Shown here: positions 34,203-45,894 of the stretch, piece by piece
Layout of the letters: each line of letters opens with the position of its first letter
Numbering within the stretch: the first letter of the stretch is position 1
Origin: Deroplatys truncata
Taxonomy: Eukaryota; Arthropoda; Insecta; Mantodea; Mantidae
DNA length: 64,000 nucleotides
Assembly (NCBI GenBank): GCA_030765065.1
Contig: CM060990.1
Span: 666,202,618 to 666,266,617 of the forward strand
Direction: 5' to 3'
Notes under the pieces: generated by a model
Databases searched by the model: none
Told to the model about the DNA's origin: nothing
What the model saw: only the letters and a program-made list of their open reading frames with translations
Translations under genes and position numbers: made by a program

Positions 34203-34782
34203 ACAGAGAGAGCAAAAAAACTACGAACCGGCTGCTCGGTGTTTTTCCTGTCCGCGTCCTTTGCACTCGTTGCCGTCTGCCGCTATCATAGAAAGGCGCG
34301 GATGAAACCGTACAACATTTTTAAAACTACTTTTAAAGGCTTTACTTACCAACTTTACGAAAGAAGATGCTGAAACTGGCCACCTACGTTGTCCATACAT
34401 TTTTGGCACCTCTTTAGTAAACTATCCATCACTCGCCGTTGTTCACGTTGAGAAATGCTGGTAATTTCCTGGCGGATATTTTTTTTTAATTCTTCCAGAG
34501 TGTGTGGATTTGTCTTGTAAACTTTGTTTTAACTTACCCCAGAGATAGAAATCGCAGGGGATTAGGTCGGGGGACCGATAGGGCCACAAATTTCTACTAA
34601 TAATTCTGTCCTCAAACACACTTTCATAAAGTTGTTATGTAAAGCCTTTAAAAGTAGTTTTAAAAATGCTGTATGGTTTCATCCGCGCCTTTCTATGACA
34701 GCGGCAGACGGCAACGAGCGCCGAGGACGCGGACGGGAAAAACACCGCGCAGCCGGTTCGTAGTCTTTTGGCTCTCCCTGTG
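34203..34782 (-). mobile_element. Tc1/mariner-like remnant with 160-bp terminal inverted repeats
   Basis: Arms 34203-34362 and 34621-34782 are inverted copies over about 160 bp with few differences. They share GACTACGAACCGGCTGC-like ends, GTTGCCGTCTGCCGCT and AAACTACTTTTAAAGGCTTT. The centre (about 34360-34620), on the minus strand, encodes the end of a DDE transposase: RNLWPYRSPDLIPCDFYLWG, the segment with the third catalytic residue, followed by a Lys-rich helix. The coding body is otherwise deleted. Arms this long are unusual for mariner and nearer to some Tc-like elements. Confidence 0.85.
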
Positions 34783-35123
34783 TTTTGCGTACTTAACTAA
34801 GGGGGCGGAAATAATTTAGAATTTGTACTTCTGACAAGTTGTAAATGTACCGCCTTCACGACGAAAAATACTTAAGGATTCTCGGTAATCGAATTAGTCT
34901 CTACATATTATTCCAAATTTTTCAACTTTTCCCGGCAAATTTCACCTGGGGCATTGCATGTTCGCTTAGACGACGGTACTTTTAGAAATGCCCCGAAACT
35001 TGTGTTTGACTCCATATTTATAGGAATCTTCGCTTACATCTCTCTGTTCCCGGATGCGATGAAATTGTGGCGCTCTTGAACGCGTCTAGTTCTTATTGGC
35101 TAATCCTAACATCATGTGGCATT
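34783..35123. other. no recognisable feature
   Basis: Short unassigned spacer between a DNA transposon and a SINE. Confidence 0.4.
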
Positions 35124-35351
35124 GTCGTCCTTCGAGGTGTAGTGGTTACCATGCTAGCCTCTGTTTCGGAAGGGAAGTAAAGCCGGTGGTCCCGTGTCGT
35201 AGATTTACGGCACGTAAAAGAGCCTCAAGCCTGATAAAGAGGCCTCGAGCAAAATTACCGTCTTTCACGCCCAATATAGAATGGGACGCTAAGGATCACA
35301 GCAGTTATAGAGCATCCATAAATAAAACTCCATTTCATTTCATTTCATTTC
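35124..35351 (+). repeat. tRNA-derived SINE, family C (copy C2, B box lost)
   Basis: Flanked by a 13-bp target duplication with one mismatch (ATCATGTGGCATT at 35111-35123, ATCACGTGGCATT at 35352-35364). The A box (GGTGTAGTGGTTACC) is present, but the sequence jumps from GCTAGCCTCT to CGGAAGGGAAG, deleting the B box and the GGGCGTAAAAATCC part. The 3' end has repeated CATTT units. The large frame through it (35096-35815) is not a gene. Confidence 0.92.
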
Positions 35352-35844
35352 ATCACGTGGCATTTCTAACATGGCGATGGTTATTCCTCGAAATATATGC
35401 CGGATCTTTCCTTCCCCTTTCAACTTGGTCACAGCGAATCATTGAACAAAGATACAAAAGATTTCTATCCTCTTGCAAGTTTACAAAGGATACTTTTGCT
35501 AGCCAGCGCCATAAAACGTCATCTTTACTCGCTGGAAGTAAGTTTACTGCACTCAAAACACGGTGGTTCCAGTTTCCTAGCCTTAGCTTACAAATACATG
35601 CACTTTCATCTTATTTTAATATCCTTTATAATAGCCTTAACCTAACAAAAATTAGCATAAAAAGTACAATTATTATAATAAACAATCTGCTCTATTTATA
35701 TTTACATATCTCTATCATTGTTACGCAGTTCTGCATATTATTATGTACAAGGCAAAATTACTGTCTCAATACAAGCTTTCTGCTTTGTAAACTTTTTAAG
35801 AGTACTCGGTATTAAAATTGCTAATTTTTACAAATATCAACCAC
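35352..35844. other. no recognised gene
   Basis: A 239-codon plus frame starts in the SINE and runs to 35815. Beyond the SINE it has no similarity to anything I know and becomes Ile, Leu and Asn-rich, as expected of AT-rich non-coding DNA. I treat it as a chance frame. Confidence 0.5.
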
Positions 35845-36130
35845 TTAAGGTTGGAAAGGTAGAATCAGACGACTGAAAAATTCAATTCCATAGCCGGGAT
35901 CTGAACCACGGATCTCCCGGTCTCCGTCTGGTTGCTCTAACCACTGAGCTACCGTGGCAACATACCAACACGACATTAAATTCTCAAACTGATTCGCATT
36001 TTTCCCGGTAAACCACAAGGCGATCTCAAATTGTATTGAGATGACATATCCCAATGGCGACTTACAATGCTGTAAGTACTTCAAGTCCCGGGCTTCATAG
36101 TTTCAGCCACTATTAGTCAATTAATAAATT
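35845..36130 (-). repeat. tRNA-derived SINE, family E (copy E5)
   Basis: Complete minus-strand copy. A box CGGTAGCTCAGTGGTTAGAG and B box GGTTCAGATCCCGG are preserved, as are the leader with AGTACTTACAGCATTGTAAG and the CAATACAATTTGAGATC block. Its leader end abuts the leader end of E6. Confidence 0.9.
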
Positions 36131-36412
36131 AAAATACCTACAACATTGTAAGTCGCCATTGGGGTATGTCGTCTCAATACAATTTGAGATCTCCTTGTGG
36201 TTTATCGGAAAAAAAATGCGAATCAGTTGGGGAATTTAGCTCGTACCGGGATGTTGCCATGGTAGCTCAGTGGTTAAAGCAACCGGACGAAGACTGCGAC
36301 ATCCGTGGTTCAGATCCCGGCTATGGCATTGGATTTTTCAGTCGTCTGATTCTACCTTTCCAACCTTGTCCAACGCACGACTTGTGTGGAAGAATAATTA
36401 ATTCCATAAACC
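36131..36412 (+). repeat. tRNA-derived SINE, family E (copy E6)
   Basis: Plus-strand copy running leader, A box (ATGGTAGCTCAGTGGTTAAA), B box (GGTTCAGATCCCGG) and tail (GGAAGAATAATTAATTCC). With E5 it makes a head-to-head inverted repeat with arms of about 270 bp and almost no spacer. Confidence 0.9.
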
Positions 36413-37719
36413 AATTAAATTTAACGATATTAAATATTTGATGGTTTAAGCCACGCCTTTTATTTCATCAATTCTTAACACATGCCTTAAGCCATAAAAT
36501 ACTTAAAAACAAGAGTGACCAAGAAAGTTTATGTACAACTTACATGCAATTTTTATCATAGAATTTCTTCAACATAATAGTACGGCATGTACTTTTATTG
36601 TCCATGTATCTCTCGTATGAGAGAGGTATGTGAAAATTTGTGCGTATTGTGCTTTTAAATGTTGCATGTTATTCCTCGAATATAGTTCTTTAAACCAGTA
36701 TTAAATTTTGTGTAATCTTGAAACTTTCTAAAAGAAATAATAAAGTATGTAACTCTCTTAGTTTCATAAAAATAAATCACGATTTAAATATATAGCGAAA
36801 ATTTGAAAGAAATTGAAAAAATATATAAATCTTAACATTTTAAAACCGTAAAAGTGAGAAAACAAGCCTAGGAGAAAATCTAGTTTTGAAATTTAAGGCA
36901 CGATTTGTACACACCTGCACACGTCCTAAAACTGCATTTGGATATTAATTCTATAATGTTTGAATACATTACCATAAGATTTTAAAGCTAATTTTTTATC
37001 GAAAATACAGTATCGAGGACACTTGAATGATTTTGCTTTAATGTACGTTTCATTTAGACATACGACTTTAGTTTCTGCCCGCAGTGGTTGCAGACATATC
37101 AGTAAACAGCAATACATTTATGAACTGTAGCTTCCTCATTTTAATCTTGTTTTGGCTCTTTAATTCAATTACTTGGTCATCTATAGATACTTAACAACTT
37201 AGGATACACAATTTCATTCTTGTCTTCCCCTTTGATTTATGGTACGTTTATTTTTTTTTCGTCAAGTGAAGGGTCATAAATAATTTTATGGTGAGTAGGC
37301 AGATGGGTTATGTGCGACTAGCGTGTTGCTGGAATTTTTAAGTCCTTTAACGGACTGTGACGACTGCTGCGAGTTGGGAAAGTGATTAATGCAGTGAATT
37401 GCTTTTAGCGCAAATGAGCCATGGTCGGCGGGCGTGTGCTTTCTACTTTTGGAAAAAAGAAATAATAGGCTTGATCTTAGAATTGCTTCTCTGAAGGCTT
37501 GTTTCTTTCACTGTAGGTAATTCCCTGGGTGGACAGTTCACCACCACGAGATATAAAATTTTTAGCGGAAGCTAGGGCAACAAGAGTCACTTTGTACTTG
37601 AGAGCCCTTGTATTGAATCTAGAATAACAGCTGACACAGGGGAAATTTTCAGACACTTTATGCTTCTAAAATAAATTTCATTTTAAAAAAATTCCATATT
37701 GCTGATGCATTTGGAGCAA
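36413..37719. other. no recognisable feature
   Basis: AT-rich stretch with one 63-codon minus frame (36926-37117) and no repeats shared with other parts of the window. Confidence 0.45.
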
Positions 37720-38285
37720 AAATAAAGGTAGGAACGATCGGAGGAGGCCCAAAACGGGGCCGAGCACCGTGCGCAGGCCAGTCGGCCCCTAGTGCTTCTA
37801 CCTGTGACCCCCAGGGAGGGAGGGATGGCGTAGAGACCCCAAGAGCGACCAGATCCGGATGACGACGGCCGCAAACACAGACGCTTTTCCTAATGCTTCC
37901 AGATTGAACGCAACCGACGTCGCCCGGTCTTGCCCACAAGCTACCGAACCTCCGGCAGTACCTCCGGGATGGGGCCCTCTCGGAGGAGAGACCTATCTGA
38001 GCACTCCCTTCAGCGACGCCAGGGAAGAAACCTCCACAGAACGCCCAGCCACAACCCGTCAAACTCCGTCAACTGGCCCTACAGCCCTGAAACAGATGAC
38101 AAGGAAGATAATGGGTACAGGAAATGAGAGGGAGAAGAATCGTAGTAGAAGATGAACCACCCAAGCATTCGCCTGTCGGCCCGGAGAAACTACGAAAAAC
38201 CCATGGACAAGAGAGGACGGTCGTCGGGGATCAAACCCTGGGACTCCCGAATGCGGCCCACAGATGACGCATATGGAGTAACGCA
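37720..38285 (-). repeat. tRNA-derived SINE, family D (copy D5)
   Basis: The head on the minus strand near 38285-38225 is weak (GGGAGTCCCAGGGTTTGATC as B box). The body has CATGGGTTTTTCGTAGTTTC and is GC-rich with shadow frames of 98-134 codons on both strands. Its closest relative here is the 56.9-kb copy: both carry GGTACCGCCTGT-free, NCCCTGAAACAGATGACAAG-like blocks. Confidence 0.7.
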
Positions 38286-38378
38286 AAATTTTCTAAATAT
38301 CACCAATGACTCCCTTTGCACATTACATCGAGGGGGAAAAGGAATCAGAGGTTAGGGCAAAAGAAATGTGATAAAAGG

Positions 38379-39387
38379 TGTAGTAGATAGTATTTGTTAT
38401 TTGCACCACGCTTTGGGCATCAATTTGAAGTAGGTTGTATTGAAGGAGTTGTATTCTATTTCGACTATTGAGGAGCCCAACTTGTAGTAGTTGCAACCGC
38501 AAGTATAGTAAAAAGTTTCCGGTAGCCTTCGCTCCAAATGTACTTTCTGGTGGCCTTTGCCCAAATGTTTAAAAATATTAACTTTGTAATTTGACTGTTT
38601 CTTTAAATATTATATATTTATGTTTGCCTCGGCTGCGTCAGTATTCTGTTTAGAGACATGAATTTCTTAACAGGCCGTGATGCGGCTGAAGAATGTAGGC
38701 TTACACAGATTATAATTTTTAATTCACTCCTTTTTATTAATTCTTGACACGATTTTAATAACACTTCACTGATATAGAGAGCTGTGAGATTCTTTTGTTA
38801 ATTACTTGCACTTTTTAACACGTAAACTATATTTGTCTCACACAAAATACATTTTAAATTTCTCGAGGACACACCTCGCGTCCGGTTAGGAACACTGTCT
38901 GCTAGCAACGCGTCCAGTTATGAGCACTATCTACAAGCAACTGACTTTGTTTCTACCGCCTACATTTTTAAATTTCTGTATTTTAAGTCTCTGATTGGCT
39001 ATTCCTAATCCAATAGAATACTTTTATTTAACTAAAGCTTTTTCTGGTTGTTGATTGGCTATTTTATATACTGTCACAAAATTTACATTATTGTTGCTCC
39101 AATAATGACTAGTAGTATTATTAAACATTCTTACTCATTATTGGCTCAAGGTTACCTCATTGTTAGCAACTTTTAACCTATTATTCTCACAGCTCCTACA
39201 TTATTAAATTACGTAATACATTCAGATAACATTATTACATGTGTATAATAATATAAACATATACAATGACTGTAATATACACTTTTTATATTGTTACACA
39301 CACACATATTGCTTTAAGGCGGGCTGTTATTGAATTTATATTATATAATTTGACTGAAATCATTTAAGTGTTAAAAATACTGCCTCA
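38379..39387 (-). mobile_element. solo LTR, family A (copy A6)
   Basis: Minus-strand copy whose 5' TGAGGCAGTATTTTTAACAC is at 39387. AAGG flanks both ends (38375-38378 and 39388-39391), an exact 4-bp target duplication. At 1009 bp it is one of the longest copies; the 32-bp unit is present twice (about 38875-38945). All family landmarks are present. Confidence 0.94.
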
Positions 39388-40440
39388 AAGGGTGGATAGT
39401 AGTGATAGTACTTCAATACCATCGATACCTCAACACTTGGTGTTATTAAAGTATGTCTGATACTTTGGGATAAACCTTCGATACTTTTAAATTATTAAGT
39501 TTTACATTATTGAATTTTTTGCGTTTAGATTTATGCTAGATAAGGAATGAGAGTCTTCACGCTATTACCTCGCATGCGTTCCCAAAGAGTTACTGGACTA
39601 TAGTTCTTGACAGACCGTGGCTGCGTTTCCTTTAGATGAATACGACATTCCATAGACTCTTGTGTCTAAATAAAAACATGCAAAACATTGTGGAAAGGAG
39701 TAAGGTACTAATACAACATGCAGCGTTAACTGAGTTGTGAATGAATCCGATTTAGCTGACGCATGTTCACGTTTCTGCAATAGCCTGGGTTGGTAACTCA
39801 CTCTCAGCCATTACATTTACCTACTCCGGTGACCAAAATCTGTGAATTCAGCAGAAACAAATCAGAACTCAAGACGTGAGATAATAGAACGAATGGAAAT
39901 CTGTTATTTATAGTTAAGTTTCGTGTACAGTATATATTAGTTTATATTTTCAAGGTTGTAGAATTATGAAGAATTGCTATTATTTTTTTCTATGTGTAGA
40001 AAATCCTTTAAAAGAAAGTTTTTAGCACAAAATATAATTGGCATACAAAGGGAAGCAAAGAAATTGGTGCTATCAAGATTGGTTACATACGTTTTTATAC
40101 AAAATATTACTAATAAGAATATAATTCAGTGAACAAGCTATCGCCTTTACAGATTTTTATACAGTATCGATTTTTTTTATCGACTATCGACGAATAGTGG
40201 TATCGTCCCATCACTAGTGGATAGCATATGCAAAGTCTATACTAGCTTTGTTGTGTTAGGCTGTTTTACATTAATAATATGGGCAAAACTGCTTAGCTAA
40301 CTAACTCCTGCAAACCTTAATTTTTCAGCTCATGCATGCACAGATTGAACATCACTGAATTAATGGCATCAACACTATTGTAAATAGTAGCCATGTTGCA
40401 ACGCAGAACAACAAGTAAAATGTGGATCTGGACTTAAACT
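39388..40440. other. no recognisable feature
   Basis: Unassigned sequence between two LTRs. The ATCGATACC-type words around 39405-39495 and 40165-40205 are loosely repetitive (GATACT, ATCGACTATCGACG), but I see no clear unit. Confidence 0.4.
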
Positions 40441-42269
40441 TGAAGTAGTATTGTTGTAGGAGTTTGCCCCACGTTCTGGCGCCAACTTGAAGTAATAGGT
40501 TTTGTTTTTAGCTCCACGTTTGGGAAGCCAACTTGAAGTTAAGGCAGTATTTTATATCACAACACTGTGAATGCCAGAGTGATTGTAGTGTAAATTAACA
40601 TTATTGTATGACAATGATTTGTGATGTTTGTTAATTATAAGCATTGTTAGGAAGTAAGTTTACACGGCCTCACTGAAACTGACAATAGGATCGGGTGAAA
40701 ATGAGCGAGGGGGTGAATTGTTTATTAATTATAAGAGACAAACAAATGACGTCAGAGTAGCGCGCTTTTCTTTAGAAATGGAGGGAATATCTTCCCTAGA
40801 GCATATGTGTTCGTAATTTTGATTGGATATAAAAATAGACGCTAATGTTGGCACGCTTTATTAACCAATAGCAACTCGATTATAATCTTTAAGCATATCG
40901 GGGTGAGGGAGTATAAATTCTGAAACCAGAGACGGGTAACGCATAGTTTGACAGAATCATTCACGAGTTACACGTCGCACAGTCCAACAGAATCATTCAC
41001 GGGTTACACGTCGCACAGTTCAACAGAATCATTCACGGGTTACACGTCGCATAGTTCAACAGAATCATTCACGAAGTACACGTTACGCAATTCTACAGAA
41101 TCTCTCGCGTCGTAAAGTTAATTACAAAAATGTGAAATACGCGAATTAATAATGCGCGGCAAATAAGTGATTATAGTTACATTCGAAAATATAACAGTTT
41201 CAGTCGGGCGTGTATCAAGAGTAAATATGAGAAATTAAAGAAGTGTGACGGCAATAAAAGTGTAAAAACAAATTCTTTTATCAGTGTTATCTTTTAGTAA
41301 CAACTCCTTTCCGTTTACACATCCTGTTTAAGAGATTTGCTCGACTGAATAATAATAGCTAGCCGGAGGACAAAGAACTCAAAATTAAAAATAGTAAAAC
41401 AATAACAGGCGCTCGCAAATAAGATAACACGAAAGATACCGCGACAAAGTAGATATCTTTTATGTTATTTGACCCACGTTTAAAAATATTTTTTTCTTTG
41501 TAATTGAGCTGTTTCTTTAAATATTTAATAATTATGTTTGCCTCGGCTGCGTCAGTATTATTGTTAGGGACATGGAAGTCTTGGCAGGGTTGTGGTGCGA
41601 CAAGAATGTAGGCTTACACAGATTTTAAGTTTTAATTCACTCCTTTTTATTAATCCTTGACACAAATTAAATAGCACTTCACTGATATCGAGAGCTGTGA
41701 GATTCTTCTATTTAATACTTGCACTTTTTAACAAGTATACTATTTTTCGCCGCACACGAATACGTATTAAATTTCTCGAGGACACAACTCGCATCCAATT
41801 ACAAACACTGTCCGCAGGCAACTGACTAGGTTTCAACCGTCTAAACTTGTAAATTTCTGTATTTCGAGTCTCTGAATGGCTATTTTTACTCCAATAGAAT
41901 ACCTGCATTTAACTAAAGCTTTTTCTGGTTGTTGATTGGCTATTTTTTATAAACTGTCACTACAATTACATTAGTGCTTCCAAGAATCACAAATAATGTT
42001 TAAACTCTCAAACTCATTATTTCCTCAAGGTTACCTCATTGTTAGCAACGTTTAACTTATTATTCTCACAGCTCCTACATTATTAAATTACCTAATACAT
42101 TCATATAACATTATTGAACATGAATACAATAATATAAGCATTTGCAATGACTGTTACATACATTTTTACAAATTATTGCATACACATATTGCTTCAAGGC
42201 GGGCTGTTATTGAATTTACATATTATATAATTTGACTGAAATCATTTAAGTGTTAAAAATACTGCCTCA
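40441..42269 (-). mobile_element. solo LTR, family A (copy A7), split by a B-family LTR
   Basis: The outer ends are TG at 40441 and CA at 42269 on the plus strand, with AACT on both sides (40437-40440 and 42270-42273). The LTR is interrupted at 40540-41446 by B1 plus its AAGT duplication. Without the insert it is 918 bp. The right part (41451-42269) has the GCCGAGGCAAACATAATTAT, CCAAT and AACAGCCCGCC landmarks. This copy predates the B1 insertion. Confidence 0.94.
40540..41446 (+). mobile_element. solo LTR, family B (copy B1), nested in A7
   Basis: Begins TAAGGCAGTATTTTATATCA (the TG has become TA) and ends GATACCGCGACA. AAGT flanks both ends (40536-40539 and 41447-41450). Landmarks: palindromic CRE TGACGTCA at 40747-40754, CCAAT at 40865-40869, TATAAATT at 40912-40919 and AATAAA at 41252-41257. 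From about 40930 to 41105 a 36-bp unit (ending CAACAGAATCATTCACG) occurs four times plus a degenerate fifth. Its 907 bp make it the longest B copy because of these units. It shares its first 16 or so bases with family A. Confidence 0.94.
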
Positions 42270-42874
42270 AACTATCAGTAACAAAAGAGACTATGTAGGT
42301 TTTTAAGTCTTGGCATAACATTCTTGCGTTTTGGCATCTATCACATACATCCTGTTCCACTATACGATTTATACAGCTCATGAGGCATTCACTACATATG
42401 TTGCACTGAATCCATATTTCTCCTGCTCTTGATCCAGAGTGTGGTTCATACAAATAATGTAAAAAGATTGTTGGTCATGAGTTGACTCAACAGGTTTCCT
42501 GGAGAATTAAAACGTTTTCTCCTCCAGTGTGACGCTTAAACTCGTTTTCGTATTGGAAGACTGAGCTTGGTAACAATTAATCTTTTAATTTCCAATCCTT
42601 CCAGTTTCTTTCCTTTTTAGTTGACTTTTAAAGTGTGCAGACATTTCCTTGATAGTTTTCTTAACATGACTAAAATAATATTAGGCAGAGAGTATAAATA
42701 TTATTACACTTTTCGAGCAAAAAGTGTTATGATTCCTCCCGTTTCCATTTGCCCGAAATTTCATCTCAGAACAAGAATTGTAGCAGGATAACTTAGAGCC
42801 AAAAATGCACAAAATCTCAATGGAAAGTTAACAGATCCTAGTGTCGTAACAATGAATGCAATTGTGTAAAGTTA

Positions 42875-44344
42875 AAGCTGAAGTTTATGCAATTCAAACC
42901 TGTGTCAGGGAACATTTGGATTTTTTCTGACAGTCGAGCTGTGCTAAAAGCAATTGCAAGTTATCAGATAAGATCTAAGTTAGTCTGGAACTGCCTAATA
43001 AATCTTATGCAGTTACCAAAATACAACAAAGTTGGTCATGGCTGAGTGCCTGGACATAAGGGAATTTTAGGCAATGAAAAAACAGATGGCAAGAAAAGAA
43101 TCTGCTGAAATATTTACTGAACCAGTTTTGACATACCCTTAAAACTGTGCTCGAAGAACCATTGGTGAGTGAATTAATCATAACCATCAACTGCAGAGGG
43201 ATGCAAGCACAGTAAGAGAATGATGAACAGTATATCTTTCTGACTCAATCAAGATGTACTTAATCTCAACAGATCTGAAATAAACCTGATAACAGCGCTC
43301 TTGATGGGACATTGTAGATTATGGAAACACCTACACACAATGGGAATCTTTAGAGAGGAACCAGTATACAGATTGTTGCGGTATCGTCGTGTTATCTTAT
43401 TTGCTGAGCGGCTGTTATTGTTTTACTATTTTTGAATTTTGGGTTCTTTGTCCTCCGGCTAGCTATTATTACTCAGTCGAGCAAATCTCTTCAACAGGGT
43501 GTGTAAACGGAAAGGAGTTGTTACTAAAAGATAACACTGATAAAAGAATTTGTTTTTGCACTTTTATTGCGGTCGCACTTCATTAATTTCACATATTTAC
43601 TCTTGATACACGCCCGACTGAAACTGTTATATTTTCGAATGTAACTATAATCACTTATTTGCCGCGCATTATTAATTCGCGTATTTCACATTTTTGTAAC
43701 TAACTTTACGAAGCGAGAGATTCTGTAGAACTGTGCGACATGTAACCCGTGAATGATTCTGTTGAACTGTGCGATACTTGTCTCTGGCTTTAGAATTTAT
43801 ACTCCCTCACCCCGATATGCCTAAACATTATAACAGAGCTGCTATTGGTTAATAAAGCGCGCCAAAATTAGCGTCTATTTTTATATCCAATCAAAATTAA
43901 ACACATATGCTCTAGGGAAAATATTCCCTCCATTTCTAAAGAAAAGCGCGCTACTCTGACGTCATTTTCTTGTCTTTTCTAATTAATAAACAAATCACCC
44001 CCTCGCTCATTGTTATCCGCTCATATTGTCAGTTTCAGTGAGGCCGTGTAAACTTATTTCCTAACAATGCTTATAAATAACAAACATCTCAAATCATTGT
44101 CATACAATAATGTTAATTTAAACTACAATCACTCTGGCATTTACAATGTTGTGATATAAAATACTGCCTCAAGATTATGTAACTAAGAGGATGAAACTGC
44201 CTCTCATATAATCTTCAAATATGAAGCACTGCCTAGGAAAAGATATGAACTTTTGGTTCTGATAAACCCAAATGATGAATTTCCTAAAGAAAACATAGTT
44301 AATAAGCTACTGTCCGTAATTAAAGAAACAGGACTGTTGAACTA
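42875..44344 (+). pseudogene. jockey-like non-LTR retrotransposon: RNase H domain and C-terminus
   Basis: Decayed 3' end of a reverse transcriptase ORF. From about 42875 the RNase H domain is readable: KAEVYAIQTC (catalytic Glu region), IFSDSRAVLKAI (catalytic Asp), SKLVWNCLINLMQLPKYNKV, then VPGHKGILGNEKTD with the final catalytic motif. Stops and frameshifts follow, then a MGHCRL-like stretch around 43300-43345 and a Cys-containing tail. LTR B2 interrupts at 43374-44171. From 44178 the frame resumes: EDETASHIIFKYEALPRKRY then ELLVLINPNDEF, ending with ETGLLN and a stop at 44342-44344. This layout is typical of jockey-type ORF2 proteins with RNase H. The upstream reverse transcriptase is absent. 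Confidence 0.85.
43374..44171 (-). mobile_element. solo LTR, family B (copy B2), nested in a jockey-like remnant
   Basis: On the minus strand it starts TGAGGCAGTATTTTATATCA (at 44171) and ends at 43374. AGAT is present at 43370-43373 and 44172-44175, an exact 4-bp duplication. The CRE (43957-43964), TATA and 36-bp unit (one copy plus the degenerate one) are present. At 798 bp it is the shortest B copy. Removal rejoins the retrotransposon frame around the zinc-knuckle-like Cys. Confidence 0.94.
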
Positions 44345-45894
44345 AAATAATAGTGACAGGAGATATTACAACAAACCCTTAGGTTTCACTGTTAAGGGCA
44401 ATTACGACCCGACTCCTTCACTGCGATAGCCAAGTCAAGTCATCAAGAGTGAACAAATTATGGAAACAAAAGGATCTCTGACACAAAACTCACGTACTCA
44501 CGACTTCCGCACACGTGTAGCACTTTCAGTTAACACTATCCACTACTGCCAATCTGTTAGACATTGGAACTTTTTTGCACTCGTCTGTACATCCTGTATT
44601 CTGTATTAAACTAATCAGCAATGCATAGAATTTGAAGAGATCTCTCCACAATTGTATACGAAGAGAAAAGCTTGAAAATATAAATTCTTATAGGTTTCTT
44701 TAATATGTTAAAGGTTTCTTAATTCTTAAAAGTTTCTATCTGGCTTATGGATAATGAATTCCTTGTTTCAAGAAGTTATATTGTATCGTTTACGAAACAA
44801 ACAGCTAAGAATTAAATTTTTTTTTTCGTTGTAGTAGTATATAATTTTAAGGTTTTAAAACCATACTAGGGTTATTGGATTTAAGGAGGAAATGGAGAAA
44901 GAAAATGAGAAAATCCCCCAAAAGTTCTTCATATTAATAAAAATGTATTTCAGGTTTTAGCTCTCCAAGAACAGTTTAATTTCTTCCTTCCGATACTGAA
45001 AGATCTTTGATTGGCGAGTTAAACTTCAGAAGTGAATGTAAAAAATGCATCAAAATTAAATTTTATGGCTAGTACACAACCCTTCTTTTCTGCTATTTAA
45101 AGTAGTTTTAACACAGAAAAGAGGGCATAACTTTTGATATATTTCGAGTAAATCTGGCAATACACGGTGTTGTTGATTACGAATAATATGTTATGCTTTT
45201 AATTGTTTAATAATTAAAATAGCGCCCTAGTTAGTGCCTAATTCAATAATTTCGTGACCTATAGTAGGAGCCTGTAACGTTCCTTTTCTGGGCTTTACTG
45301 ACAAGACACGTGAAGTTACTTTGTTGCATAGGGCGCGTGTCTTTTCATAAGAGATAATGAAGCAGTTTGAACTCAGTTCCCAACTCACGCCTGCGAATCC
45401 GAGATATTTGGATTAAAAAGCATTCCGCATGTTCACCATTCGCCATGCTGTTGGCTGCTGTAACAAGATATCCATGACATGTTTGTGTTAATAAAATTGT
45501 TATGTAAATCACCTGTAGGATAAAAACTTATACCAGAAAAACAAATTAAAAACATGTGAACGAGTATTGTTCCGTGGCAGCAAGTGCGATAGGGGGGATG
45601 GAATAAACAAAACAAAACGGACAAACAATAGAAGCAAAGATAAAGCCAGCAGGATTTACGTTTTAATAGAACTAAAAGTGGAAGTATTTGGCATTTCGTT
45701 TTTCTCCCAGCTCTGCAGCGTCGCTTTACAATCCAATCTAATTTTCCCCCAACTTTAGCCTAGTTAATCGTAAACCAACCTATATTATATACGAGCAGAA
45801 TATTGTAAGTCTAATAAAGGTATCGACGATTGTGTTTCGAAAAGTTAGGAAAACATTCAAGTAAGAATTATTTTCTGGTAGCATACTTTTCGTA
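44345..45894. other. no recognisable feature
   Basis: AT-rich DNA with only 63-codon frames (45433 minus, 45567 plus). I see no repeat from elsewhere in the window. Confidence 0.45.

Noticed and set aside
35096..35815. 239-codon frame, the longest in the window
   Set aside because: It starts inside SINE C2 and continues into AT-rich DNA with no domain. Composition is that of chance translation.
40441..44171. A complete LTR retrotransposon between the LTRs at 40.5 and 43.4 kb
   Set aside because: The B copies are in opposite orientation with different target duplications, and the DNA between them is A7 and a jockey-like remnant, not gag-pol.
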